DNA of 64,000 nucleotides from Pochonia chlamydosporia 170 (Eukaryota; Ascomycota; Sordariomycetes; Hypocreales; Clavicipitaceae): NCBI RefSeq assembly GCF_001653235.2, contig NC_035796.1, positions 186,001 to 250,000 of the forward strand, read 5' to 3'. Shown piece by piece: positions 33,026 to 44,001 of this stretch (position 1 is its first letter; each line of letters starts with the position of its first letter). The notes under the pieces were generated by a model. It saw only the letters and a program-made list of their open reading frames with translations, ran no database searches and was not told where the DNA came from. The position numbers and the translations under genes were made by a program.

Positions 33026-33607
33026 CTACAACCTCCCCTTCAAAACCTCAACCCAAAGACTCTCCCCCTCAGCATACAACCCCCCCTCCCCATCCTCCAC
33101 CCTCCCCCTCACCCACAACTTCCTCCCCTCCCTCCTCTCCAACCACGACCGGCACAACAAAACACCAGGCGTACGCACCGGCCTCCTAAAGTCAATCTTC
33201 AACGACGCCGTATACCCAGACATACCCTCCCCCCGATACAGCTCCACCACATTGCCCGTAATTTCATCCAGTATCAGCGCCAGGAGACCCCCGTGCGCGA
33301 CGTCAGCATGTCCGTTGACGCCGGTACCCAGCGCGAGCAGGCTTACCAGCTCACCTGTGTTCTTGGGAGAGCCGGTCCTGTAGAGGGATTGCCATGCGCT
33401 GATGGTGTGGTCAGTTGCGAGGGTTTCGGCGACGAGGGAGTCTTCGGTGGTGGGTTTGGGGTGTCTGCAGGGTGTGGCGATGGGGTGGAGGGTGGGATCT
33501 TGGAAGAGTTGGCGAGACCAGGGCGGTGAGGAGGGTGAGTTGAATGCTGTGAGGGATTGAGTTGATATTGGTTCGTGTGTGAGGTTTGGTTTTGGTTCTT
33601 GGGGCAT
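33026..33607 (-). CDS. PaaI/THEM4-like hotdog thioesterase
   Basis: An intronless 193-residue protein from the ATG at 33607. The open frame extends further upstream to 33850, but that part is Ser/His-rich and unlike the family. The hotdog fold is seen from about residue 80. LVSLLALGTGVNGHADVAHGG holds the central helix entry with the usual HGG triplet, then GLLALILDEITG, and a strand TASLKIDFRRPVRTPG. Such enzymes hydrolyse acyl-CoA thioesters, often as housekeeping or in secondary metabolism; the acyl chain is unknown. The next gene on the same strand is a secreted alpha/beta hydrolase, 335 bp away, probably unrelated. Confidence 0.75.
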   Translation of the reverse strand: MPQEPKPNLTHEPISTQSLTAFNSPSSPPWSRQLFQDPTLHPIATPCRHPKPTTEDSLVAETLATDHTISAWQSLYRTGSPKNTGELVSLLALGTGVNGHADVAHGGLLALILDEITGNVVELYRGEGMSGYTASLKIDFRRPVRTPGVLLCRSWLERREGRKLWVRGRVEDGEGGLYAEGESLWVEVLKGRL

Positions 33608-33941
33608 TGTGGGTGAGGTATGGTGAGATGTTGGCTGTGCGGTCGCTAGTGAGTATTTAGAATGTGTGAGTGAATGGCTTCCGTGGTAAAGGTGCTGTGT
33701 CAAATTGGCGATTGTGAAGCGGGATGTAAAGATGTGGACGTTGTGAACGGCGAGCCGAGGTTGACGATGATTGCTGGAGGTTGGTGAATGAGTAAGCAGT
33801 TCATGTGGCACTTTTAGTCGCCCATACCTACATAACATATCAAAAGACAAAAATAGCTAATTATATAGACGATATATAACAATATCACGCTCAATCTATT
33901 CTATATGCATTACGTCTATGTACGTGTATCAAAAAGGCGCA
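33608..33941. other. Spacer between two minus-strand genes
   Basis: Promoter and leader of the thioesterase gene and 3' end of the alpha/beta hydrolase gene. No other feature seen. Confidence 0.4.
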
Positions 33942-35331
33942 CTATTTGTTCCTCTTCTCCAAAATACCCTCAAACCAATCCAGCATAACCTGATTCTGCA
34001 AAACACTCGCTCCAACCGAGCAATGATACGCAGCACCATCCTCACTCTCAAAAACATGATGCGTCGCCAACTTCCCCAGCTTCTTGGCCAGTCCCTCACT
34101 CTGCCCAGGGATAACCTCGTCCCTCTCTGCCTGCGCCACAAACACCGGCGTCTTAATCTTGTTCACCACATTCGCCAACGTATACTCCTGCACCTTGGTC
34201 ATCCACTCAAACGGACTCTTGACATTGAACGACCAAAGACCCTGCTGGACGCCCCAGACGACGGACGTTGGCGCCTCGGGGTTCGCCAGCCCTTGCATGA
34301 CGTATTTATCAAAAAGAGTGGCGTTGCCAGACTTGAAAATGGCTTTCAACTCATCTGGGAATGAATCCAGGTTTGCAGCACCGTAGTCGTAGACGCCGTC
34401 GACGGCAAAAACAGCGGCAAGGCGATGATCAAATGCTGCTGCTCGGGGGGCTAGATACCCGCCGAGGGAGTAGCCCAACAGTCCGATTGAGCGGGAGTCT
34501 ACTTCCGGTCGCGTGAGGAGGTAGTCGATAACAGGGGTGACGACCTTTTCCCAATCTGGGATGAAGCCGATATTCTGTTCTCGGCGTACAGTCGCTTGCC
34601 CGGGCCCTTCGTAGGTAATTACGTTGATTCCTCGCTCAATCGCCGCTGCTCCAATGACATGGTACATTTCTTCCTGGGGGCCGTCGTAGCCATTCCCCAG
34701 AATGATGGTTGGCCGCGGTCCCGGTTGACCACAGCCGAAAAAAATGGCGGGAATGGTGAAGTTGGCACCTTTTGCTCGCAAGGCAACTCGTTGCCCTGGA
34801 ACAGGGAGAAGAGCCATGGCTGAGTTAAAGGCGGCGAGGTGCTTGTCCCAGAGACTGTAGATGCGCGGGTCGGTCCAGTTTCCGTGTAAGAAGAAGTCTG
34901 CTGAGCGGTAGTAGGTTGCCGCCCTGAAGAAACTCTGGCGAGCGGAAATTGGGTTCTTGCGAGTGTCAATTGATCGGGCGACTTTGTCCACGCGAGTGGC
35001 TAGATCGTTGAATGCTCTGTAGTAGCTTTCAAAGTCTTTTGGTTTGATCTTGTTGGCTGCAACGAGCACTTCTCCGATATCTGCTCCTTCGTATGGTGCG
35101 AGCGATATGTCGCGCAGAAGCTCAAAGTGGAAATCGGAGTCAGCACTAAGTTGAATCATATTATTTGTAGTGTAATTGTCTCTTTTGAAGTGTGGTCTGA
35201 CTCCTGGTGCAGCCTGCAATGCAGTTGCCTGTGTCTGTGGTTAGCCACTGGTGGTCGACGGCATGGGCCATTAGTAAATGTCAAAGGGTACTTACAGAAG
35301 CCAGCAAAAGAGAGATCTGAGATATCTTCAT
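33942..35331 (-). CDS. Secreted alpha/beta hydrolase (FrsA/DUF1100-type)
   Basis: Two exons, 35331-35296 (12 codons) and 35228-33942, give 440 residues. The tiny first exon plus the start of exon 2 form the signal peptide (MKISQISLLLASATALQA). A helical cap-like N-terminal part (about 30-160) precedes the core. The nucleophile elbow is GYSLGG with Ser266, the acid is Asp382 in AERDEVIPG, and the base is His414 in AAYHCSVG, so the triad is complete. GNGYDGPQEEM (about 190) is the oxyanion-side loop. Similar fungal proteins include 2,6-dihydroxypseudooxynicotine-hydrolase-like enzymes that break C-C or ester bonds; the substrate is not known. The first exon is easily missed by single-frame reading. 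Confidence 0.82.
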
Positions 35332-35744
35332 TTTTATGGTGTTCTAAGTCGTATGCCAGCAAGATGAATAAGGCTTGACCGTTGATGATAGAGAAAATTT
35401 GTGAGTGGTGTATGTGGGTAGTGTATGTGAGATTGCTGTGAATGCTGATGAACAGAGACTCAAATTCCAGCGAGAGTCCCAAGATTATATACTTCTAATT
35501 GTCGCAATAAATGAAGCACATCTCGCTCTCGCTCGTTAACGGTACTATGCACGCTCTCGTTCTCGCTCAACATACGCCACTCTCACCACCCCATTGCCGA
35601 CCTTCCGGTCGGCTATCTCCACATTGAGGAAAGCCCGGCTCCGGATGAACACACAGCCATGTGGCTGAACAACTATACCTGCAGTCCGGTAAAGCTAACA
35701 ACTGTCTCCGAGGACATAGAGAGACTCTTGCGTCATTTGTAGTA
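35332..35744. other. Spacer with short CTCTCG-type repeats
   Basis: Promoter of the alpha/beta hydrolase gene at left, 3' region of the next regulator at right. Between about 35522 and 35570 there are repeated CTCGCTCTCGCTC-like stretches of low complexity. No gene. Confidence 0.4.
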
Positions 35745-37539
35745 TTAGAACCACGAAATTTCACTTGCGGGCGGCCCGCTGCCATTAGCACCGGCATTCG
35801 CATTGGTGGGAAGCTTCCCTCCACTTAGTTGAGCGAGCAAATGTCGTACCGGAGTCCCAAAAACCATAGTGTCAAGTATTTTTGCAAACGACTCCGTTTC
35901 GTCATCGTTCTTTTCTTTTGGCATCTCGTTGAGAAAGTACCGAGCGGCAAAGCCGAGTGTCAACAGGCCGGAGACACGTCCAATGAAGCCGCCGTCGCCC
36001 TCAAAGTAAAGGTGCATGGCACGGAGACATTTCAATGCGTACACACGGGGACATTTCGGCGGCCGGCTCGCAAATGTGCCGCAGCCGGTCTTTTCGTGAC
36101 ATTTTTCGCTACTTGCAGCATCTTGCGCGCTCTTGTCCCCGCCATCCTGCAATCTGGGGCGAAAGTAGTTTACGATCGAGTACAGCATCATCATAGAAAT
36201 CCAGTATATGATACTGAGATGGAGGAGCGAGCATGCCGCGTCGTCGTCTGGTACCGGTAAAGACTTGTTTTCTGTCGCCGTGTAGTCAAATTTTTCGATA
36301 TCTGGTGACATTCGTTGTTCCCACTTGGCAAAATCGAGCTCGAGCTCGCCGCATTGATCAAGGATTCTTTTCTCCAAGTATTTTGTGGCTCCTACGGGAT
36401 GAAGCGTCCTGAATGCGTCGACTTGTTCTAACAGAGTAGCCATTTCTTCCACCAAGTCCAGCAACTCGTCTTTGATGGACTTTTTCTGCACAGACCAGGG
36501 CACAGTTTTCCACAGGCCAGTACTAAATGGCGATCGCCGTCGCTTGTAGATGGCGAGAATAATCTTGGGGTTGATAAAGGTCAGCCTGTGGTCTCGAGGG
36601 AAGCGTAACTTGCGGATTCATACCATGCTGATTCGAGAATCGCTATAGACCTGGTGTGCCGCACCAGAGACGAACGAATGGGGACCTCGAGCGAGTATCA
36701 TTGCCCGCAGTCCCTCGTAGTGTCCTCTCCAAGCCAGTGTATGTGCTTTGTCAATCGGAGGAAACAGAACCTTGTAAATAACAAACGTCAGTGTCTTTCG
36801 GCTGGAAGGCGACAGCCACTCGATGATTCTAGCCCACCTCGTAAAATGACATAAGCCGAGTCGTTGCCAAAAGTCCATCGTGCCGATGCCAGTCCGGCTT
36901 TTTCAACGCCTTTGCAACCTCGTGGACTGCCCTGTTGTAGCTCTGGATACTCTTCACGCGTAGGTGTGTATCCAGACTGTCTGACGATACTAATGCCGCG
37001 CCAATAGCAATGGAGGCATATTTCAGCGATGTTTCCGTCCCGATTAACTCGGAAATGAAGTTGGTCCAGCCAACAACGCCAAAATTAGTTGCGATGGGTG
37101 AGTAGCGGCGGCCGCCTGGCAATATGGCAGAGCCAAAGGCGCCGAGGTAGAGCTGTTCTCTGGCTGATCTCGCCAGCCCATCTATTAATATGATATTGGC
37201 ATTAGTTTTCTTGTGTGAGATGGATTCTGCTGCTCGAGGCCCCTTAGACGATAGGACTCCTGGGACAGCGGCGGCTTGAGCAGAGCTTTCTTCTTCAGTG
37301 GCCTTCTGAGAGGCGACCCAGACGAGGCCGTGGGATCGCGGATATCCTCCGCATGGCAAACCTGCCTTGATACACCGTTGGCAATGTGGTCGAGTCTTGT
37401 CGCACTAAGCCCGTAGTCAGCACGGGATCCTTGACAACGATGCCCACAGTCCTGCATCCTCATGGGTCTGGTGGTATACCCCTTTCTTGCGCTTCTGGCA
37501 AGTGATGCATCCGGTTGACCGGCGTGGCGCATTGGCCAT
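35745..37539 (-). CDS. Zn2Cys6 fungal transcription factor with very short first exon
   Basis: Four exons: 37539-37480, 37404-36838, 36770-36624 and 36563-35745, giving 530 residues. Exon 1 (20 codons) ends after QKRKKG, and exon 2 starts with the third cysteine. The joined cluster has Cys11, 14, 21, 28, 31 and 38 (C-x2-C-x6-C-x6-C-x2-C-x6-C). The cluster is followed by CGGYPRSHGLVWV, typical of this regulator type, and a long helical Fungal_trans_2-like body to the end. It is a nuclear DNA-binding regulator; its targets are unknown. The minus-strand hydrolase gene lies downstream. Other in-frame Met codons exist upstream of 37539, but that extension is low complexity. Confidence 0.82.
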
Positions 37540-39075
37540 GATGTCTGTCAATTCCGAGTCGTTGGCTGGCGCGCTCAACCGCGTAGCTGGCGTATATGCA
37601 TGGATGTGAATAGATGAAGATGGACAGATTGATGTTTGCGAAGGTGAACGAATGAGCACGTGGGGTCAATCGCATCCTCTTTTCTTGGCATCAGCTTACG
37701 CCGGCAGTTGAACATGAGGTCTTGCCGAGCTAATATACTACCAGTATTGCGGCCGTTGAACTAGATTGTTTGACGAAACGGTTATATAGGCACTTGTGCG
37801 AGACTACATTGTTAGGTTAGGTTGTGTGTTGTCTGAATGCGCAAGCACAGACATCACCACGTCATGGTCAAATTTCCCAGGGGCAGACCCTGCCCCAGGC
37901 CCCCAATGATGAAACTATGCCGGTTCAGAGTGCAGCATGCAAGCAAGGTCAAATATAGCCCGCTACCCAAGATCAGTGGCTTGAACCCTGCATTGATGTT
38001 ATGGGTCGAATGCAAATCGTCTTCAATCTTGTGTAACTTGTTGAGAAAGTCGCATTCGCCCAAGACAGAACTACTTAGCGACAACAGTAGATGCACGACC
38101 CTCGGCAGCCCAGAACGAAGAAGACAGGAATTAAAATGCCCAGAGTAGCAAGTTGAAAGAATGCAATATTTATCGGGTTGTTTCCAAGTCGCATGTAAAT
38201 TGAAGCGTACTACGTCCGCCTCCAACCAACATTGAATTGATGAGAGAACGCCCCACAAATGAAATGCAGGCTGAGCTTAAAATCACGCTTGAATTGACGC
38301 CATGCATTCGGGTTGTGGTTTTTTCACAACTGAGTGTTGAGACTCTCATAATTCCGAATAAGTCATCAAGGCAAAATAACACTCGCAAATTTCTAGCAGT
38401 CATTCTGCCATACGAACATACAAGTACCGCATTGGTCTCTGGCGACCGTCAACAACTCACCGTACCTTGTGGCTGGCAGCACACCTCAAGGACACTCGAC
38501 TTGAACTCTTTGCGCGTTCAGTTTTATTAATACGTTGACGTTTCGAAAATATTCAACAATATTTGAGATCCAATGAATACCATACCAAGAAATCGATCTA
38601 GTCAATTAATACTTGACACTCATTATGCTGCTGACTTCATTCTTATCAGGCACACCAACAACCCCATACGAACAAGAAGCGGCTCGACCTTCCTGCCCAG
38701 GCGGCGCCTCGAATTTCCTTCCCAGGAAGTCGTCTCCCCACCAAAGCCATGATGGCTTTCGAAGTTTGAACATCACGTACGCCTTGAAAATAATACTTGA
38801 CCAATAGTTTCAAGGATAATTTGTCGGTAGAATATGAATTGACGCAATTTCAAACCACATGATTATTTCTATCCGAACATCGGCTTTGGCAATGAGGGTT
38901 ATGGATGGTGGTGGTCATCTGCTCACAGAGCAAGTTCATTCCCATCTCAAGATTTGACGTCAGCTACATGCTCAAACGCAGGCTCAAAATACACACATTC
39001 TTGCTTTTGAAATCATTTCTTCATCCAATTCTTCTACATGATTGAACAATAGTAGATACGCCCTAATCTGTCAAC
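37540..39075. other. Gene-free stretch; boundary between accessory and conserved gene sets
   Basis: Divergent promoters of the regulator (left) and the PaiB-like gene (right). Only short frames of random composition are present. Confidence 0.4.
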
Positions 39076-39843
39076 ATGCATTTACGAAAAGACCACGCCG
39101 AAACCAACATCCACGCCCTCCAACAATTCATCAAAGCAAACCCCCTCGGTGTCCTAACCACGTCAATCGCATCGCCAACATGCTCATTTCCCACCTTACA
39201 AGCGACTCACATTCCATTCATCCTCGACGTTGATAACGACACGGCCTCGAATAAACTCGGACGATTGAGAGGCCACATGGCGAGGGACAACCCCCAAGCC
39301 AAAGCACTCATCGAAGCACTCTCCCAATCCACAAGCAACACGCTCGACCAACAAGTTCTAATTGTATTCACATCTCCCATCCATCACTACATAACCACAA
39401 ACTTTTACTCCGAGACCATGTCTACAAATAAACGCACCGCTCCGACTTGGAACTATTCCGCCGCGCAGGTATATGGCCGTGCAAAAGTGCACTGGGACTC
39501 CAAAAAAGCTGAAACTAGTGCCTTTCTCATCCAACAACTCAGTGATCTCGCCAGTCTAGGAGAAAAAGACATCATGGGCTTCAATGGAGAAGACGCCTCA
39601 CCGCAACCATGGAAGGTGGAAGATGCGCCGGCAAGTTATGTCGAGCGCTCGCTAAAGGGGATAATAGGTCTGGAAATCGACATTGTCACATTAGAGGGAA
39701 AAGTGAAGATGAGCCAAGAGCTGAAAGAGGCGGACAGAGATGGTGTCGTTGAGGGTTTACGAAAGTATGGTGGAGAGACGGCAACCAGGATGGCTGATTT
39801 GGTGCATGAGAGGGGATTGATGAAGATTACGAATAGGGCATAG
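39076..39843 (+). CDS. PaiB-family FMN-binding split-barrel protein
   Basis: A single exon of 255 residues starting with MHLRKDHAE, the usual PaiB start (MYxPxHF-like). Family blocks follow: residues 20-60 NPLGVLTTS...ATHIPFIL, then GRLRGHMARDNPQ, VLIVFTSPIHHYIT and WNYSAAQVYGRAKVHW, and near 195 SYVERSLKGIIGLEIDI. The family (FMN_bind_2) was named after Bacillus PaiB, a sporulation and degradative-enzyme regulator. In fungi members are uncharacterised FMN- or heme-binding-type proteins, so transcriptional action is not assured. Full length and intact. The amidohydrolase gene follows on the same strand 457 bp on. Confidence 0.85.
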   Translation: MHLRKDHAETNIHALQQFIKANPLGVLTTSIASPTCSFPTLQATHIPFILDVDNDTASNKLGRLRGHMARDNPQAKALIEALSQSTSNTLDQQVLIVFTSPIHHYITTNFYSETMSTNKRTAPTWNYSAAQVYGRAKVHWDSKKAETSAFLIQQLSDLASLGEKDIMGFNGEDASPQPWKVEDAPASYVERSLKGIIGLEIDIVTLEGKVKMSQELKEADRDGVVEGLRKYGGETATRMADLVHERGLMKITNRA

Positions 39844-40300
39844 TAGTCATTTATGAGTATTGACGTGTTACTGTAAACCGAATATTGAATGATGTGCATG
39901 TTGTACTACAACTTTTATCAAGCGCGCTGGTTCGTTCGTCATCAGGCACAGCATTAAGCTCAAAACTCAATGGGGATGCAGATTTCGGACCCCACAGGAA
40001 TGAGTGGCTGGCTGACGGATCCGAGGCAATTTGTCCGATGACGGGCAGTTTCATTACTCGGACGAATCCACTGGACTGCCACATGATTAACTTGGCTGGC
40101 GAACTGGTGTGGACGAATGCCCTGTAGTGGGTGGTAAGAGGGGATCGGGCATGATTGATAAGAGCGGGTTGTCTGCTTGACCTGGCTTGCATGCTTAGAC
40201 TATAAATCTAGCCATATCTGCTGTATCTTGTCTGCAATAGCATCGCTTCTGACTTTTTTTACTTTTATTTCTGTTCATATTTGTATCAGAAGCAGCCAAC
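39844..40300. other. Spacer between PaiB-like and amidohydrolase genes
   Basis: Promoter of the amidohydrolase gene; a pyrimidine-rich leader (TTTTTTACTTTTATTTC) lies just before its start. Nothing else supported. Confidence 0.4.
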
Positions 40301-41959
40301 ATGGGCGACTTGACCATCAATCACGACCTCACAGTCCTGCTCAACGGCCAAATCTACCAATCACCAAGCAACAACACCCACGGCCCAACCTTTGCCTCAT
40401 GCATGGTCATTCAAAACGGCACAATCCAGCACATCGGCTCCGAACAAGATGAGGCAGTAACTACCGCCAAAGAATCCGGCGCCGCCATCAAAGATCTCAA
40501 CGGCCAAAAGGTCCTCCCTGGCTTCATTGACGGCCACTTACACCTTCTTCTCGTCGGCCAGTCCCTCACCAAAGTGAGCCTTGACGCATGCAAGAACCTG
40601 GATGATATTCGGTCAGAGATCAAAAAGTACGCCGAGTCCCATCCCGATGTCTCTCGCATCTTTTGTCGAGGATGGATGCATTCCATGACGCCGGAGGGAG
40701 TGGATGCCACACTCTTGGACGACATTGATCCACGGCCCATCTTTGTAGATACCAAGGATTTACATTCTACGTGGTGCAATTCGCTGGGGCTCAAGGAGAT
40801 TCGGGAGGTCATGGATCTTAAAGATGATGCGCCTGATCCTGCTGGCGGGACTATCCAGCGTGGCAAGGATGGCAAACCGAACGGTGTGTTCAATGAAGGG
40901 GCAGTGTTTCAAATCATTTGGCCGTTTGTAGCGCGGGTAGCGAGTATGACGGAAAAGAAGGAGGCTATTCAATCTGCCTTCAAGGCGTTTAATGCAGTAG
41001 GATACACGGGCATGATTGACATGGCCATGGATGAGACTATTTGGGAGCCCTTGGTGGAGTTGAGGAACGACACAGGTGGCTTACAAGGCATGCGAGTAGC
41101 AGCATATTGGCTTATGAAGCCGAATGAATCACTGGAGGATGTCCTCGCGCAGGTTGATCGCGCTGCCGAGCTGGCGAAGCAGTACAATGCGGAAACGACG
41201 CCGGATTGTCGCATCGTGGGCGTCAAGGTCATTACCGACGGAATCATTGATGCGTGCACTGCATCACTGACAGAACCGTACTGTAACGGCGAGAACCCCG
41301 ACTCCCTGTGGCCAGAAAGCGTCCTCCATCAGCTCGTTGCACGAGCCCATGCCGCAGGACTACAAGTCGCTCTCCACGCCATCGGCGACCGAACAATCCA
41401 AATGGCAATCGACGCGCTAGAAAAGAACACCGACAAATCACGACGTCCCCGCATCGAACATCTCGAACTCGCATCCGCCAGAGACGCCGCACGGCTCGGA
41501 AAACTTGGCATCACCGCATCCATCCAGCCCGTTCACTCTGATCCAGCCATTCTTCGCGCGTGGCCCCGTCTAATCGGCCACGACCGATGCAAAAGAGCTT
41601 TTGCCTATCGCGAGTTCTTAGATGGCGGTGCTCCTCTGGCGCTGGGATCTGATGCCCCCACTGCTCCTCATGAGCCCTTGCCAAACTTATACGTGGCTAC
41701 TACGCGGCGCTCATATCGCGAGCCGGAGTTGGAAACAGTGATTAATCCGGAGTTTGCGCTGACGGTGTGTCAGGCCATTGCTGGTGCTACGCATGGGTCT
41801 GCGTATTCTAGTTTCTCGGATCAGTGGACGGGAAGCTTGAAGGCTGGGTTGAAGGCGGATTTTGTGGTGTGTGATGTTGATTTGACGCCGGCGAATCTTG
41901 TGAAAGGTGTGGTGAGGGAGACGTGGTTTGAGGGCAAACAGGTGTACCAAGCTAGTTAG
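40301..41959 (+). CDS. YtcJ-like metal-dependent amidohydrolase
   Basis: An intronless 552-residue protein of the Amidohydro_3 type. Metal-binding motifs are seen in order: GFIDGHLHL (His79, His81), a VITDGIIDACTAS strand, HAIGDRTIQMAID (third His block), RIEHLELA (fourth His) and LGSDAPTAPHEPL (catalytic Asp). The N-terminal strand domain (TVLLNGQIYQ...) and the C-terminal WTGSLKAGLKADFVVCD close the composite beta-sandwich usual in the superfamily. Such enzymes hydrolyse amide or imine bonds of unknown exogenous or metabolic compounds. No signal peptide, so cytosolic. Length and motifs are complete. Confidence 0.88.
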   Translation: MGDLTINHDLTVLLNGQIYQSPSNNTHGPTFASCMVIQNGTIQHIGSEQDEAVTTAKESGAAIKDLNGQKVLPGFIDGHLHLLLVGQSLTKVSLDACKNLDDIRSEIKKYAESHPDVSRIFCRGWMHSMTPEGVDATLLDDIDPRPIFVDTKDLHSTWCNSLGLKEIREVMDLKDDAPDPAGGTIQRGKDGKPNGVFNEGAVFQIIWPFVARVASMTEKKEAIQSAFKAFNAVGYTGMIDMAMDETIWEPLVELRNDTGGLQGMRVAAYWLMKPNESLEDVLAQVDRAAELAKQYNAETTPDCRIVGVKVITDGIIDACTASLTEPYCNGENPDSLWPESVLHQLVARAHAAGLQVALHAIGDRTIQMAIDALEKNTDKSRRPRIEHLELASARDAARLGKLGITASIQPVHSDPAILRAWPRLIGHDRCKRAFAYREFLDGGAPLALGSDAPTAPHEPLPNLYVATTRRSYREPELETVINPEFALTVCQAIAGATHGSAYSSFSDQWTGSLKAGLKADFVVCDVDLTPANLVKGVVRETWFEGKQVYQAS

Positions 41960-42237
41960 GCTGTATGACAGAAAATCTAGATTTGTTTTACTGTGAGCGT
42001 AAAAGTAAAGTTTTGGAATAAAAATTGATCGGATTATGTTTTTGGTGTGAAGTCATGAGAAGTGAGTTGAAAGTGGTGATGTTTGGTGTGTCAATGGGAG
42101 TTCTCCGGAAAAACCATTTCCCCACCTCGAAAATTACCAGAGCTACACCACCCAGCTCCATCCCGCGATCAACGACAACCGGCTTGTCGCGAACCGTTCC
42201 AACACACCCAACCACTTCGTTCACATATTCTGCCATC

Positions 42238-43018
42238 ATGACTGGTCGCGGTGGTGGCGGCGGTCGCCGCGTTTTGCTGCCTCCTATGTACGTATTATTC
42301 CTTCGATCACCAAGGCCTGCCCCGCGCTCGCGCTATCCTTGGGAGGCGGAAATGCTGACTTTACCCAGTAACATGATCTTTAAACTGCTTCAGTCGGTGA
42401 GTTTCGAACCGGTCCGAATTTATGCTTGCGATATTCTAGTCTCGCGACTGAGATGGTTGGCTGAGTGGGCTGGTGGTGTCTTGCAAATGCACGATGGTCT
42501 TCGACGCGGCTCTCGAGCGAGCGAACCTGCAACTTGAACTTGTCTCCTGATGCCTGCCGTCGAACCTCGATGGAGTCGTGACTATGTTGCTCGGCATGTC
42601 GTACGCTTGCCAACACTGGCGACCAGTCTACCACCATACTTTCCTCAGACGCCGGACCGATTCTGAAGGCACGGTAGATATACAGCAGAAAACTAACCGT
42701 CGACAGAATGCCACAGTCAGTGTCTGGCTCTACGAGCAGCTCTCAATCCGAATTGAGGGCAAAATTCGAGTTAGTAACTAGCCCGACCACCCTCCATTGA
42801 CAGTATCTGACCTCCACAGGGCTTTGACGAATTCATGAACCTCGTTATCGACGACGCCGTTGAGGTTGCTCAGATCACCAAGACCAACGATAAAGAAACG
42901 AGACGGCCATTGGGTATGCATGACAACCGACCACTCATGGAACACAAGCTAACGTCATCCAGGCCAAATCTTGCTCAAGGGTGACAACGTATCACTGATC
43001 CAGAGTTTGTCAAACTAA
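42238..43018 (+). CDS. SME1: Small nuclear ribonucleoprotein E (SmE)
   Basis: Five exons: 42238-42287, 42369-42396, 42707-42769, 42820-42913 and 42963-43018. They give 96 residues. Sm1 motif: [31 protein letters not shown]. Sm2 motif: LGQILLKGDNVSLIQSL. Both match SmE closely, including the N-terminal glycine/arginine stretch and the PPINMIF start. SmE is one of seven Sm proteins that ring the U1, U2, U4 and U5 snRNAs in the spliceosome. Exon 2 has only 28 bases, and intron 2 is unusually long at 310 nt. Single-copy, conserved; the reading is certain apart from possible alternative splice ends. Confidence 0.93.
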
Positions 43019-44001
43019 ATCTCGATCCGAAAAGATATCAGACCGAATCGACCTACACTAGACGGGGTGGTCAGACGGGATGTATGCCACGGCAGGTGTA
43101 TGGCATGGTGGAAACCAGAATCTGAAAAATTGATGGGCGGTGGTTTCGGATGGCGTTAATTGTTATCCCTAGAGGGACTCTTTGGTCGTTTATTTGAGGC
43201 GCAATGTGAGAACATTTTCAGGACCCCCCTCGGCTATACTGTAGATTTCGCGCCTTGTGACTCTTTGAGGCGTGAACTCTTGATGCACGAGTTGGGGAGC
43301 ATCTTGTCTTGCACACGCAGTCAGGAGTGGGATCACACACCTTGCTGGGCATTGATTCGGCGGTGTTAAACCCCCAGTGAGAGAAAATTGGTCCCATGAT
43401 CGTCGGCAAACCTACGGGGTGGATGCCCAATTCCAAAGTGCAAAAGACAATCAGGAGGATCCTAGTGACTGCAGCTTGTATGGGTTGGTTGGCGACTGGT
43501 GGCCGTCGACTACCAGTCATGTAGTGCGTACGTACTCATCGCGCTTATCCATCAGGGCAACTCAAGTTTATATTAATATATACTGTTGCGATAGAATAAG
43601 TGTCATTCTGTAAATTAGAGCAGCCTTTGTTGCCATACCTGAGTATCACGTCGGGCCAATCGAACCATGATGTGTGCTGAATGGCACGTCACTCATAATA
43701 CATGCATGATCCAAAGAGTCGCAACCACAAAAATGACAAGTTTAAGTTCGGTGCATTTTAAATAGCAAACTCGCAAACTCCTTAACGGTACATATAACCT
43801 TGCACCGCTGGCAACTTGCGCAGCTATTGTTTATTCCACTCCTGTTTAGGGTATGCCTCCAGCATCTGCGCTCCACCCGATTGGTTGAATGCATCAGTCT
43901 GGGTGCCCCACTGCTCCGTGACATGCATCTGCACAACTTCCATGATCCAAGCTCAACCTTTCGCGATCTCAACCGACGGAGCATGTTCATAGTGCGCTGA
44001 A
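43019..44001. other. Spacer between SmE and Mdm10 genes
   Basis: No gene supported on either strand. The right part is the Mdm10 promoter; no repeats were noticed. Confidence 0.4.
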
